Shown here piece by piece: positions 41,949 through 51,285 of a stretch of 57,641 nt of DNA. The notes under the pieces were generated by a model. It was not told the origin of the DNA, did no database searches, and saw only the letters and a list, made by a program, of their open reading frames with translations. Made by a program: the position numbers and the translations under genes. This DNA comes from Butyrivibrio sp. (GTDB lineage Bacteria; Bacillota; Clostridia; Lachnospirales; Lachnospiraceae), in NCBI GenBank assembly GCA_015056495.1, contig SVGC01000024.1, positions 1 to 57,641 of the forward strand, in the 5' to 3' direction. Position 1 is the stretch's first letter. Each line of letters begins with the position of its first letter.

Positions 41949-44087
41949 ATGCATTTCAAAATCAATAACACTAAAAAATGGATCAACTTCACATTTTTTC
42001 TTATATTTGGCATATGTCTTAACCTCGCTTTCAAGACTTTTGCCAATACTTGTCTTGGAAGACTGTTCTACTTGGATACCATAGGTACAATGATAGTGGC
42101 ATTGATGGCAGGCTATTTCCCCGGGTTATTTGTTGCGCTCATTACTAACGTTATAACCTTTTTCACTGATCCACCTTCTGTATATTATGTCCTTATCAAT
42201 TTGTTTATAGCTTTTATCACTACACACTTTTATGACTTATATCGTGAAAAAAAGGCTACCTTTACCAGCCTGATGGTGTATTATCTGATCCTGATATCTT
42301 TTGCCAGTAGTGCTCTGGGGACTTTATTGACCTACATTCAGGACAAAGGCTATCCTCATGGTGACGGACTGATCGATCAGATGGTCATATATTTAATGGA
42401 CAATGCCAATTTTGGCTTTTATCTGGCTCATTTTGTGGTCAATCTCTTTATCCATCTGTTTGATAAGTCCATATGCATAATCATAAGCCTTATCTTTATC
42501 TCACTAGTGCCTGCCAAGAGCAAGGTTATGTTAAGAAACATTGGATGGGTCCAGACGCCGCTTTCAGACTGGCAGGTCAAACATAACAAAACTGACATCA
42601 GAAGATTCTCTGTAAAAACTAAGCTGTCAATCTCTCTGACTGTTGCATGTCTTTCTATTACAATAACGATCTCTATCATGAGCCGAATGCTTTTTGCCAA
42701 GTATATGGAAAAAGAGTTTAAGGAAGAATCCATTGGCATATCCCGGCTTGTATCTAGTGCCATTGAGCCGGACAGAGTCAATGACTACATACAAAACGGT
42801 CGCGATGCCTTCGGTTACTCCAAAACTGAAGGCATGTTGTATAACATAAGACTTGTCTCAAATAATATTAAAAATATATTTATATATAAAGTTAATGATG
42901 ATGGATATACAGTTATATTTGACTTGGATTCTGAGGAACTGAAAGCCGCAGAATATGGAACTCACTTAGACTTTGATAAGTCAGTCCTGCCCTATGTAGA
43001 TCAGTTAAAAAATGGTGAAACTATTGAACCATTTATTACTGATGATGAAAATATAGGCTACTATTTGACCTCTTTTTGCCCGGTATATGATGAAAACGGA
43101 GTCTGTGTATGCTACGCAGGTGTAGACATATCTATGAATGATTATGAATCCTATGAGAAAAACTTTTTGCTACAGCTATTGTCCCTATGCGCCGGGTTCA
43201 TGATCACCACTATATCCGCCGGACTATGGGTTTCCAAGTATCACCTCATATATCCGGTCAACACTATGGTCAAGACTGCCAACATGTTTGATTATTCTGA
43301 TGAAGCCAGTAGAGAGGAAAACGTTGAAAAACTGCGAAGCCTGGATATACATACCGGTGACGAGTTGGAAAATCTATATCACACTTTTCTTAAGACAATT
43401 GAAGAGAACAGGCTCAATTACTCGCAGATGCTGCAACGTTCCAAAGATCTTGATGAAGTACAGACCAAACTGATCATGGTTCTGGCAGACCTTGTAGAAA
43501 ACAGAGACGCTTCAACAGGAGACCACATCAAAAAAACTGCCATATATACCGGCATCACCATGAATCAGATGAAGAAAATGGGCTATTACACAGATCAGCT
43601 GACAGATACATTTATTTCCAATGTAATAAAATCAGCTCCTCTGCATGATATCGGCAAGATCAAGATATCCGATACCATCCTCAATAAACCTGGAAAACTT
43701 ACTGACGAAGAATTTGAAATCATGAAAAAACATACAACTTATGGCGCCGAGGTTATTGAGCATTGTATTTCTTCTCTTCCAAATTCAGAGTTCCTGTGCG
43801 AGGCCAAAAATATTGCTGCATACCATCATGAAAAGTGGAATGGAAAGGGCTATCCATACGGTCTTGAAGGTGAAGAAATACCGCTGTCCGCCAGAATAAT
43901 GGCCGTCGCAGATGTATTTGATGCTCTTGTTTCAAAAAGAGTATACAAGGAGGCTTTCTCTTTTGAAAAAGCTATGTCCATCATAGAAGAAGATTCCGGC
44001 ACTCATTTCGATCCGAAGGTAGCAGAAGCTTTCCTTGCTGCCTCTGCCGAAGTCCACGCTGCCGAAGAATATTTTGAAAAAAGGTGA
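41949..44087 (+). CDS. Membrane HD-GYP c-di-GMP phosphodiesterase
   Basis: 712 residues. Six hydrophobic segments up to ~195 include LDTIGTMIVALMAGYFPGLF, which resembles ECF-transporter S-component/MASE-type sensor domains. A further helix (~228-247), an extracellular Cache-like domain (~260-395), a helix near 405-425 and a HAMP-like linker follow. The HD-GYP domain has LHDIGK (near 560), HHEKWNGKGYPYG (near 632) and the later DVFDAL. It hydrolyses c-di-GMP. Paired with the divergent cyclase, so the two may set a local pool that the riboswitch at 13.6 kb reads. AAGGA precedes ATG. Confidence 0.92.
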   Translation: MHFKINNTKKWINFTFFLIFGICLNLAFKTFANTCLGRLFYLDTIGTMIVALMAGYFPGLFVALITNVITFFTDPPSVYYVLINLFIAFITTHFYDLYREKKATFTSLMVYYLILISFASSALGTLLTYIQDKGYPHGDGLIDQMVIYLMDNANFGFYLAHFVVNLFIHLFDKSICIIISLIFISLVPAKSKVMLRNIGWVQTPLSDWQVKHNKTDIRRFSVKTKLSISLTVACLSITITISIMSRMLFAKYMEKEFKEESIGISRLVSSAIEPDRVNDYIQNGRDAFGYSKTEGMLYNIRLVSNNIKNIFIYKVNDDGYTVIFDLDSEELKAAEYGTHLDFDKSVLPYVDQLKNGETIEPFITDDENIGYYLTSFCPVYDENGVCVCYAGVDISMNDYESYEKNFLLQLLSLCAGFMITTISAGLWVSKYHLIYPVNTMVKTANMFDYSDEASREENVEKLRSLDIHTGDELENLYHTFLKTIEENRLNYSQMLQRSKDLDEVQTKLIMVLADLVENRDASTGDHIKKTAIYTGITMNQMKKMGYYTDQLTDTFISNVIKSAPLHDIGKIKISDTILNKPGKLTDEEFEIMKKHTTYGAEVIEHCISSLPNSEFLCEAKNIAAYHHEKWNGKGYPYGLEGEEIPLSARIMAVADVFDALVSKRVYKEAFSFEKAMSIIEEDSGTHFDPKVAEAFLAASAEVHAAEEYFEKR

Positions 44088-44095
44088 TTTATATG

Positions 44096-44156
44096 TTCTA
44101 GCACTTTAATGCTGTCAATTGTCAAATAACGCATTGAGGTGCTAGAATTCTTTTTT
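44096..44156 (+). terminator. Terminator after the HD-GYP gene
   Basis: TTCTAGCAC..GTGCTAGAA arms, with inner AATGC/GCATT, followed by TTCTTTTTT. Confidence 0.85.
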
Positions 44157-44195
44157 GGTGTAATCACTGACTATTTTTAGAAAGAATCAACTATC

Positions 44196-45530
44196 ATGAA
44201 CAACAAGATCACTTTGACCACAGGGTCTTTATGGAAAAATATATTTTTATTCAGTCTGCCTCTTATGGCATCCAACATATTACAGGTACTGTTCAACATG
44301 ACAGATATCGCTGTAGTTGGAACTTTTTCAGGTCCGGAGGCCTTGGGAAGCGTTGGTTCTACTGCAACTCTGGTAGCTCTGTTCACAACAGTCATGATCG
44401 GTTTTGCATCTGCAGCTAATATCCTCACAGCACTGTATATTGGAGCATGTGACCGCAAGATGGTCAGAAAGACTGTTCACACAGGCGCTATTTTATGCCT
44501 TATTGCTGGTTTTGTCTTATTATTCATCGGTGAAGTATTTGGCAGACTTGTTCTGGAGATCCTAAATACAAAAGAGAACCTTATTGACGGTGCTTCATTA
44601 TATATAAGGATCTATTTCCTGGGCATGCCTGCACTGGCTATATACAATTTTGGTAATGCCGTTCTGAGTGCCTCAGGGGATACCAAGCGTCCACTTAAAT
44701 ACTTATCAATATCAGGTCTTATCAATATCATCCTCAACCTTGTTTTTGTATGCATATTTAAAATGAGTGTTGCAGGTGTTGCATTTGCCAGCATCATCGC
44801 ACAGTACGTTTCTGCAGTCCTTATCCTTAATACTCTTTTTAAAGACAAGGCAGACTATACCCTATCTGTTAAAGAGTTCAAATTAGATAAAAATATTGCA
44901 GTCTCATTCCTGTCACTGGGTCTCCCTGCCGGAATCCAGAACGCCATCTTCCAGATTGCCAACCTGTTTATTCAGGCCGGTGTAAACTCCTTCTCTCCTG
45001 TAGTTGTAGAAGGAAACTCAGCAGCTTCCAATGCAGATGCCCTTGTGTATGATGCAATGGCCGCTTTCTATGCAGCCTGCACCAGCTTTATGAGTCAGAA
45101 CTATGGTGCCGGCAACCGCAAGCGTACTCTTAAGACTTATCTTGTATGTCTTGCATACTCTTTCCTGACAGGTCTTATAATGGGACTGTTACTGGTCGTT
45201 TTCTCAAAAGAGTTCCTGTCACTATTTACAAGGGATGCCGATGTTATTCATGAAGGTATGTACAGGCTTACAATAATGGGCTTGTCCTACTGTGTATCTG
45301 CTTTCATGGATTGCACTATAGCTGCTTCGAGAAGCCTTGGCAAGAGCGCTGTACCAATGGTCATTGTAATAATGGGCTCCTGCGTATTCAGGGTGTTCTG
45401 GATGTACACTATTTTTGCTCACTTCCAGACAATATCTTCAATTTACCTGCTATACATCTTTTCCTGGACTATAACTGCTGTTGCGGAAATATTATACTTT
45501 GTATATATATGGAAAAATAAAGCTCACTAG
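44196..45530 (+). CDS. MATE family efflux transporter
   Basis: 444 residues with twelve hydrophobic segments. The N-terminal SLWKNIFLFSLPLMASNILQ and TDIAVVGTFSGPEALGSVGS blocks and an internal repeat beginning near 235 (FLSLGLPAGIQNAIFQIANL) show the two-bundle MATE fold. MATE proteins export drugs, cationic metabolites or toxins with Na+ or H+. Single gene with its own terminator upstream; it converges on the patatin gene with a few bases of overlap at the stop codons. Confidence 0.93.
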   Translation: MNNKITLTTGSLWKNIFLFSLPLMASNILQVLFNMTDIAVVGTFSGPEALGSVGSTATLVALFTTVMIGFASAANILTALYIGACDRKMVRKTVHTGAILCLIAGFVLLFIGEVFGRLVLEILNTKENLIDGASLYIRIYFLGMPALAIYNFGNAVLSASGDTKRPLKYLSISGLINIILNLVFVCIFKMSVAGVAFASIIAQYVSAVLILNTLFKDKADYTLSVKEFKLDKNIAVSFLSLGLPAGIQNAIFQIANLFIQAGVNSFSPVVVEGNSAASNADALVYDAMAAFYAACTSFMSQNYGAGNRKRTLKTYLVCLAYSFLTGLIMGLLLVVFSKEFLSLFTRDADVIHEGMYRLTIMGLSYCVSAFMDCTIAASRSLGKSAVPMVIVIMGSCVFRVFWMYTIFAHFQTISSIYLLYIFSWTITAVAEILYFVYIWKNKAH

Positions 45531-46405
45531 TGAGCATTATTTTCAAGGTAACTCTTAAGATTATCCAATTGTTCTTTCATAGTAGCAACGCCAAGGTCAT
45601 ATACACGTCTCAGCTCTGCAGGGTCATGCTCTATACTGCTGATATTGAGTGCCTGCGGAGGTCTGATAACAAAAAGCTGCCCCATAAGCTCTTTTTCCCT
45701 GATGTATTTGGTCGTATTGTTATATCTGACATGTCTTACTTTAACATCTTCTATAAGCTCAGGATAATCCCTGTAAATATGTCTGATCAGTGGCAGCATT
45801 TTATTTGGTTTTTTAACATAATCAAGGGGCTGTGTAAGGATAACTACGTTTTTGTTGTAGCCCTTGTGTTCCCAGAATTTGATAGGTATTGAATCTGAAA
45901 TGCCGCCATCTAAGAGCTTTTTGCCATCCACCTCTACAATCCTTGAAACAACAGGCATTGAAGCTGATGCCATAAAATAATACATATCTTTATCCATACC
46001 CGTTGTGAACTTGTGATACAGAGGTCTTCCTGTCTCTACATCTGTGCACACGGCATAGAATTCCATAGGATTTTTGCCAAAGGTATCAAAATCAAGAAGA
46101 TCCAATTCATATGGAATTGTTTTGTAGCAAAATTCAGCTCCGTAGATATCACCGGTCTTTATGAGTGATCGAAAGCTTGAAAAACGCCAGTCTCTACAAT
46201 AGGTCGTCGAATATCTTATTACTCTTCCAGGCTGCTTGGACTTGATATTGCAGCCAAAAGCAGCTCCTGCTGAAGTACCTATTGCTCCGTCAAATGTAAT
46301 GCCATTTTCCATCATTACATCGATAACACCTGCGGTAAACATGCCACGCATGGCTCCGCCTTCCATTACAAGCCCTGTTCTGATTTTTTTCTCTTGGTTA
46401 TCCAT
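45527..46405 (-). CDS. Patatin-like phospholipase
   Basis: 292 residues from an ATG preceded by GGAAAGG; an upstream ATG overlapping cbiO by four bases would add 10 residues. The oxyanion loop GGAMRGMF (near 15-22), nucleophile motif GTSAG (near 45) and DGG (catalytic Asp, near 165) form the Ser-Asp dyad of bacterial patatins (RssA/YjjU branch). Cytoplasmic lipid acyl hydrolase. It follows the cobalt transporter genes closely and may be co-transcribed. Confidence 0.9.
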   Translation of the reverse strand: MDNQEKKIRTGLVMEGGAMRGMFTAGVIDVMMENGITFDGAIGTSAGAAFGCNIKSKQPGRVIRYSTTYCRDWRFSSFRSLIKTGDIYGAEFCYKTIPYELDLLDFDTFGKNPMEFYAVCTDVETGRPLYHKFTTGMDKDMYYFMASASMPVVSRIVEVDGKKLLDGGISDSIPIKFWEHKGYNKNVVILTQPLDYVKKPNKMLPLIRHIYRDYPELIEDVKVRHVRYNNTTKYIREKELMGQLFVIRPPQALNISSIEHDPAELRRVYDLGVATMKEQLDNLKSYLENNAH

Positions 46406-46431
46406 ACTTTTATGCCTTTCCTTTATTCTGA

Positions 46432-47166
46432 TCATCTTCGCTGCATGGATAGTGGCAATTCTAGATTGCAGCTCTCAAGCAGTTCTTTATCAGTAAGTAT
46501 TACCTCTGTTTTGTCATCTGCAATTATCTGCCCGTCATTCATGAGAATAGTCCTGTTGCAGGTATCCATGATGAAGTCCAGATCATGGGACGCTATGAAT
46601 TTCAGATGATCTATTCCATTTAATACATTTATCAGATTGCGCCTGTTGCGTGGATCCAGCGCAGCCTCAGGCTCATCCAGTAATATTATATCCGGGTGCA
46701 TTGAGAGTATCGTTGCAATTGCTACCAATCTCTTCTCACCGCCGGAGAGCTTGTGTATCTGCCTGGTCCTGAGATGTTCTATACCAACTGCCTGTAGAGC
46801 AGAGTCTACCCGGGCTCTGACTTCTGACTCGGGAAGCCCATAATTTCTCGGTCCAAATGCCACATCACTTTCAACAGTAGTCATGAATAGTTGTGAATCT
46901 GAATCCTGAAAAATATAGCCTATTTTTTCCCTGATCCTGGCAAGGGTCAACTTTTCAAGTGGTATTTCTTCTACCCTTATGGAGCCTGTAAAATTCATAT
47001 TAAGGCCTACCAGTAGTTTGAGAAAAGTAGATTTGCCCACGCCATTGGCACCGATTATGCCGATGCTGTCCTGTTCTCTGGCATGAATATTGATATTCTT
47101 TAGGACTTCTTTTCCACTATCATAGCTAAAATTCAGATTTTCTATATCTATATGAATATGACTCAT
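46432..47166 (-). CDS. cbiO: Cobalt ECF transporter ATPase
   Basis: 244 residues. Walker A GANGVGKST (39-47), Q loop YIFQDSDSQLF, signature LSGGEKR, Walker B IILLDEPEAALD and switch His in IASHDLD. It powers Co2+ uptake with CbiQ and CbiM, whose genes precede it. The spacing to cbiQ is 12 bases. Confidence 0.94.
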   Translation of the reverse strand: MSHIHIDIENLNFSYDSGKEVLKNINIHAREQDSIGIIGANGVGKSTFLKLLVGLNMNFTGSIRVEEIPLEKLTLARIREKIGYIFQDSDSQLFMTTVESDVAFGPRNYGLPESEVRARVDSALQAVGIEHLRTRQIHKLSGGEKRLVAIATILSMHPDIILLDEPEAALDPRNRRNLINVLNGIDHLKFIASHDLDFIMDTCNRTILMNDGQIIADDKTEVILTDKELLESCNLELPLSMQRR

Positions 47167-47178
47167 TTTTCCTCACCT

Positions 47179-47976
47179 TTAAAACAGACTTCCGACCAGT
47201 GCAATTATCGGTATCCATCTAAATATCGCCAATAATATTACCCAAAACAATAAGTACATGACATCTCCACATTTACAGGTTACGGAGTCAGCTAGATAAT
47301 CAAAATCGCCGTTATAACCTCTAAGTGTCATGCTATCATAGACGTTTTGTGCTCTATCCATGCTCCTGAGAAGCAATTGACCTGTAAGTGAACCCCACAC
47401 TTTGTAATGCACTCCTTTTTGCCCCGGAGCTCTAAGGGAATAGGCTGTAGTTATCCTGTTTACTTCTTCCAAAAGCAATGTTACATACCTATAGATCAAC
47501 ATGATCTCGGTAACTATTATCCTGGGCACATGCAAAAGTCTAAGTGCATAGCATATTTTCTCTATAGTGGTTGTGGCTATCAGTATATATGAAGCAAGAA
47601 CTGCGAATATTCCTTTTAATATCAGTGTAAACATCGATATGATACCTGCCAAGATCACGGTATCTCCGATGGTAATAACATTTTTATCTAAAAAAGGGTT
47701 GAACAAACCCACAAGACATATGACCGGAAGCACTACTCTGAGGCGCTTTATGGCATCTGTGATAGAAAGGTCGGCAATAGTAAACAAGGCTATAGGGTAT
47801 ACAACCATAGCCATGAGTCCTACCAGATCATATATTGAAAAAGAGACTACTAAAACTATGTAATATATAGTAATAGCAAGCTTCACCAAAGGGTGAAGCT
47901 TGCATACCCATTCATCACGATCTGCAAGTGATTCAATATTATCAATTTCTGTAATTGCTTTTTGAATTTTACTCAT
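47179..47976 (-). CDS. cbiQ: Cobalt ECF transporter transmembrane component
   Basis: 265 residues with five to six hydrophobic segments and two T-component coupling motifs in the C-terminal half (TAYSLRAPGQKG and YDSMTLRGYNGDF, the latter matching the Ala/Ser-Arg-Gly helices that contact CbiO). Its start abuts the cbiM stop with no spacer, indicating coupled translation. Confidence 0.92.
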   Translation of the reverse strand: MSKIQKAITEIDNIESLADRDEWVCKLHPLVKLAITIYYIVLVVSFSIYDLVGLMAMVVYPIALFTIADLSITDAIKRLRVVLPVICLVGLFNPFLDKNVITIGDTVILAGIISMFTLILKGIFAVLASYILIATTTIEKICYALRLLHVPRIIVTEIMLIYRYVTLLLEEVNRITTAYSLRAPGQKGVHYKVWGSLTGQLLLRSMDRAQNVYDSMTLRGYNGDFDYLADSVTCKCGDVMYLLFWVILLAIFRWIPIIALVGSLF

Positions 47977-48984
47977 TTAAGCTTTTGTGACTTTCTTACT
48001 CTTAAAGAATCTAAATCCATAGCTAACTGCAAAGCACAGTGCTACAACAACAAGGCAACCAACTATACCGGAAAATGTTGTTCCAAGTATAGAATCTGAA
48101 TTTGGGAAGGCATAATCAGGAAGAAGTGATGTTGTCTCCTGAATAGCACTACTATTTTCATATATCTGACCTGCTGCCTCAAGTTCCTCTGAACCTGTAA
48201 CATTTAATATAGACCATTCAAGTCCGTCAGGATCTGATGAAGCAAGAAGTGATAATCCACCAGCTACTACAGCTGTTATAACTGCCATGATAGTCAGGAC
48301 TTTAGTTAATGTAAATCCTTTATCTGTAGCTTTACTCTCTGCATTGTAGCAATACAGCATCTCTGGTCTTGTCTCATAAACAAATACAAGTACTGCTGCT
48401 GTTATAAGTCCCTCTACAAGTCCTATAGCCAGATGGATAGGCTGCATAAGTGCAAGAAATGTAGTAAATGGAAGTGCTGTGATACCGGATGCTAATGTCT
48501 CAATACATACGCTGAAGGCACCAAGCTGCAGAGTGAAGATGCAACCGAAAATAGATGCTCCAATTATCTTGCCTCTGGACATGCCTTTTTTCATGATCAT
48601 CCTCCAGATCACCAGCGCTCCTATGAAGCATCCATAAAATGCCATATTCCAGACATTACACCCCAGTGCAAGCAGACCTCCATCAGCAAAAAGCAGACAT
48701 TGGATAAGCAAAATGCCAATCATTGTCAGGAATCCGCCATAAGGTCCAAGAAGTGCTGATAACAACATACCTCCGCACAAATGTCCTGATGAACCCGTTC
48801 CAGGAATTGCAAAATTGATCATCTGAGCTGCAAAAACGAATGCACCCATTACACCCATAACCGGGATCTTGGATGGTTCGTTTTCTAGTCTAACCTTTCT
48901 AACTGAAACACCTGCTGCCACAGTGCTTAGTGTGTACATAGAACCTGCTACTGCTGGACTAACCAGCGCATCTGCCATGTGCAT
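47977..48984 (-). CDS. cbiM: Cobalt ECF substrate component CbiM fused to PDGLE/CbiN-like tail
   Basis: 335 residues. It begins MHMADALVSP, where the N-terminal Met-His-Met loop binds the metal in CbiM/NikM proteins. Seven hydrophobic segments reach to ~235. The C-terminal part (from about 250) has the PDGLE motif (SDPDGLEWSI), a soluble loop and a last helix, replacing a separate CbiN. Ligand is Co2+ or Ni2+; the cbiMQO set and lack of urease or hydrogenase genes favour cobalt for B12. No cobalamin riboswitch fits in the upstream gap. Confidence 0.92.
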   Translation of the reverse strand: MHMADALVSPAVAGSMYTLSTVAAGVSVRKVRLENEPSKIPVMGVMGAFVFAAQMINFAIPGTGSSGHLCGGMLLSALLGPYGGFLTMIGILLIQCLLFADGGLLALGCNVWNMAFYGCFIGALVIWRMIMKKGMSRGKIIGASIFGCIFTLQLGAFSVCIETLASGITALPFTTFLALMQPIHLAIGLVEGLITAAVLVFVYETRPEMLYCYNAESKATDKGFTLTKVLTIMAVITAVVAGGLSLLASSDPDGLEWSILNVTGSEELEAAGQIYENSSAIQETTSLLPDYAFPNSDSILGTTFSGIVGCLVVVALCFAVSYGFRFFKSKKVTKA

Positions 48985-49141
48985 TTTTCAAATACCTCCC
49001 ATAATAATAAATTTTCAACATTTAGATTATATCATGAGTTTTCTTCAGATGCGACAGATACAATCCTGTTAAGACCACATTTTTTTATGCAGTATTTTCC
49101 TACAGTATTTCAAAATAAAAATGATAATATATTTTTAAACA

Positions 49142-49214
49142 AGTGAGTCACTGGGGACGTATCAAAATGACTCATTGTGCACAATGAGTCATTTTGATAC
49201 GTCCCCGGTGACTC
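49142..49214. repeat. REP-like palindrome I (GACGTATC subfamily, 70-base hairpin)
   Basis: GAGTCACTGGGGACGTATCA and its complement form an almost perfect inverted repeat across a GTGCAC centre; the only mismatch is a T-G pair near the tips. It lies 23 bases before the FBPase start, between two divergent genes, so it is not acting as their terminator. Confidence 0.9.
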
Positions 49215-49236
49215 CAAGTATAAAGATGGGGGACAA

Positions 49237-51177
49237 ATGAGAGATTTAGACTACTTAAAGCTACTAAGTAAAGATTTTCCTAATGAAAGAAAGGCCGGAG
49301 CAGAGATAATCAACCTGCGGGCTATCTGTTCACTTCCAAAGGGAACTGAATACTTTTTCTCAGATCTGCATGGAGAATATAAAAGTTTTATCCACCTTCT
49401 GAGAAGTTCTTCCGGAATCATACGTGACAAGATCCATGAGACATTTGGTAACCTGCTATCTGAGAGCGAGCAGTTGGAGCTTGCCAATCTGATCTACTAT
49501 CCGCAAAAGATCATAGAGCAATACACTCTAAACGGGAAAAATACCAGTGAGTGGCAAAAGCTGACAATAAACAGGCTGATCCATATCTGCAAGGTCGTAA
49601 GTCATAAATACACCAGATCCAAGGTGCGTAAGAAGGTTCCGGCTGATTATGCCTACGCTATCGACGAACTGCTGCATCTGGATGAAAACGACGCTGATAA
49701 AAAGCTGTATTATCAGGAGATATTAAATTCAATAATCGATATCCACACAGGCGAGGCTTTTATCATCGCCCTATGCGAGCTGATACAGAATCTGACTATA
49801 GATTCTCTGCATATCATCGGCGATATCTTTGACAGAGGTCCTCGTGCTGACTTTATATTGGATGAGCTGATGCGTTTCCATGATGTTGATATCCAGTGGG
49901 GCAACCATGATGTGAGCTGGATGGGCGCTGCTGCCGGCAATCTGGCATGCATAGCTACAGTTCTTAGGATTGCCACTTCCTATAATACATTCGACGTGCT
50001 TGAAGATGGCTATGGTATCAACCTACGCCCACTGAGCATGTTTGCAGCGGAGGTGTACGGCGATGACCCATGTGAATGCTTCAAACCACATATTCTGGAC
50101 GAAAACCTGTATGACGAGGTCAATCCTGAGCTGGCTGCCAAGATGTGCAAGGCTATTTCCATTATTGAATTCAAACTGGAAGGTCAACTTATAAAAAGGC
50201 ATCCTGAGTATAACCTTGAGAGCAGGCTTCTGCTAGATAAGATAGACTATAAAAAAGGGACAATAAAGATCAATAAGAAGGAATACAAAATGCGTGATAC
50301 CTCTTTTCCTACTATTGATCCAGACAATCCATACGAATTGACGCCTGCCGAAAATGATCTGATGAACGCACTGCGCTTTAGCTTTGTACATTCACAGGTA
50401 TTGCACAAGCACATCAAATTCATCTACTCCCATGGTAGTATGTATAAGATCTGCAATAATAACCTGCTCTTCCATGGCTGCATACCTATGAATCCGGACG
50501 GCTCCTTTATGGACATCAAAACTCCTTTTGGAACATATTCCGGAAAGGCCTTATTTGATTTTCTTGGGCAAAAGATCATAGATGCTTATTTCCTTGATGA
50601 TCCGGCAAAGGCTGATGATCAGGAAGATGCCAAAGACCTGACCTGGTACTTATGGTGCGGACCAAATTCTCCTCTTTTTGGAAAAGATAAAATGGCGACT
50701 TTCGAGCGAATCTTTCTGGATGACAAGGAGCTGTTCGTTGAAAACTACAATCCTTACTATTCACTGTCTCAGAAAGAGGAAACTGTAGATAAGATACTGC
50801 AGGAATTTGGACTTGATCCATCCATGTCCCATATAATAAATGGTCACGTGCCGGTCAAAGTCAAAAAAGGTGAATCTCCAGTTAAAGCCGGTGGAAAACT
50901 CTTTATCATAGATGGCGGTCTGTCTAAGGCCTACCATTCACAGACAGGAATAGCCGGATATACACTGATATTCAACTCCAAACACCTTGCCCTTGCAGAA
51001 CATAAGCCGTTTGATCCTTCAAGGGAAAACACACCTGAGATCAAGGTTGTGGAGCGAATGAAGCAGAGGATTTTGGTAAAAGATACCGATAACGGAAAAG
51101 AGCTGCTAGCGCAGATCGAAGATCTGAAAGAACTGCTGGAAGCTTATCATAATGGACTTATAAAACAGAGTTTCTAA
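49237..51177 (+). CDS. fbp: Fructose-1,6-bisphosphatase, class III
   Basis: 646 residues, full length for the Firmicute-type enzyme of gluconeogenesis. Metallophosphoesterase motifs are complete: FFSDLHGEYKSF (near 41-52), IIGDIFDRGPRADF, QWGNHDVSWMG and a late INGHVPVKVKKGESP, with FIIDGGLSKAYH. GGGGGACAA precedes ATG. Stands alone; a strong hairpin terminator follows. Confidence 0.96.
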   Translation: MRDLDYLKLLSKDFPNERKAGAEIINLRAICSLPKGTEYFFSDLHGEYKSFIHLLRSSSGIIRDKIHETFGNLLSESEQLELANLIYYPQKIIEQYTLNGKNTSEWQKLTINRLIHICKVVSHKYTRSKVRKKVPADYAYAIDELLHLDENDADKKLYYQEILNSIIDIHTGEAFIIALCELIQNLTIDSLHIIGDIFDRGPRADFILDELMRFHDVDIQWGNHDVSWMGAAAGNLACIATVLRIATSYNTFDVLEDGYGINLRPLSMFAAEVYGDDPCECFKPHILDENLYDEVNPELAAKMCKAISIIEFKLEGQLIKRHPEYNLESRLLLDKIDYKKGTIKINKKEYKMRDTSFPTIDPDNPYELTPAENDLMNALRFSFVHSQVLHKHIKFIYSHGSMYKICNNNLLFHGCIPMNPDGSFMDIKTPFGTYSGKALFDFLGQKIIDAYFLDDPAKADDQEDAKDLTWYLWCGPNSPLFGKDKMATFERIFLDDKELFVENYNPYYSLSQKEETVDKILQEFGLDPSMSHIINGHVPVKVKKGESPVKAGGKLFIIDGGLSKAYHSQTGIAGYTLIFNSKHLALAEHKPFDPSRENTPEIKVVERMKQRILVKDTDNGKELLAQIEDLKELLEAYHNGLIKQSF

Positions 51178-51187
51178 GATTAAAGAG

Positions 51188-51276
51188 CAAAGGCGTGGAT
51201 GAAGCGTTGGGTAATCGCCTAGAGCTAGTCACTCTCATTGACAGGGCCAACACTTCACTCACGCCTTTTTCTTTTG
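51188..51276 (+). terminator. Long-stem terminator between FBPase and the surface protein
   Basis: AAAGGCGTG-ATGAAG-GTTGG pairs with CCAAC-CTTCA-CACGCCTTT across a 33-base loop and is followed by TTCTTTT. The genes converge here. Confidence 0.8.
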
Positions 51277-51285
51277 AAATAAAAA

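Noticed and set aside
48985..49141. Cobalamin riboswitch upstream of cbiM
   Set aside because: Only ~157 bases are available and no B12-box-like GCCACTG sequence was found.
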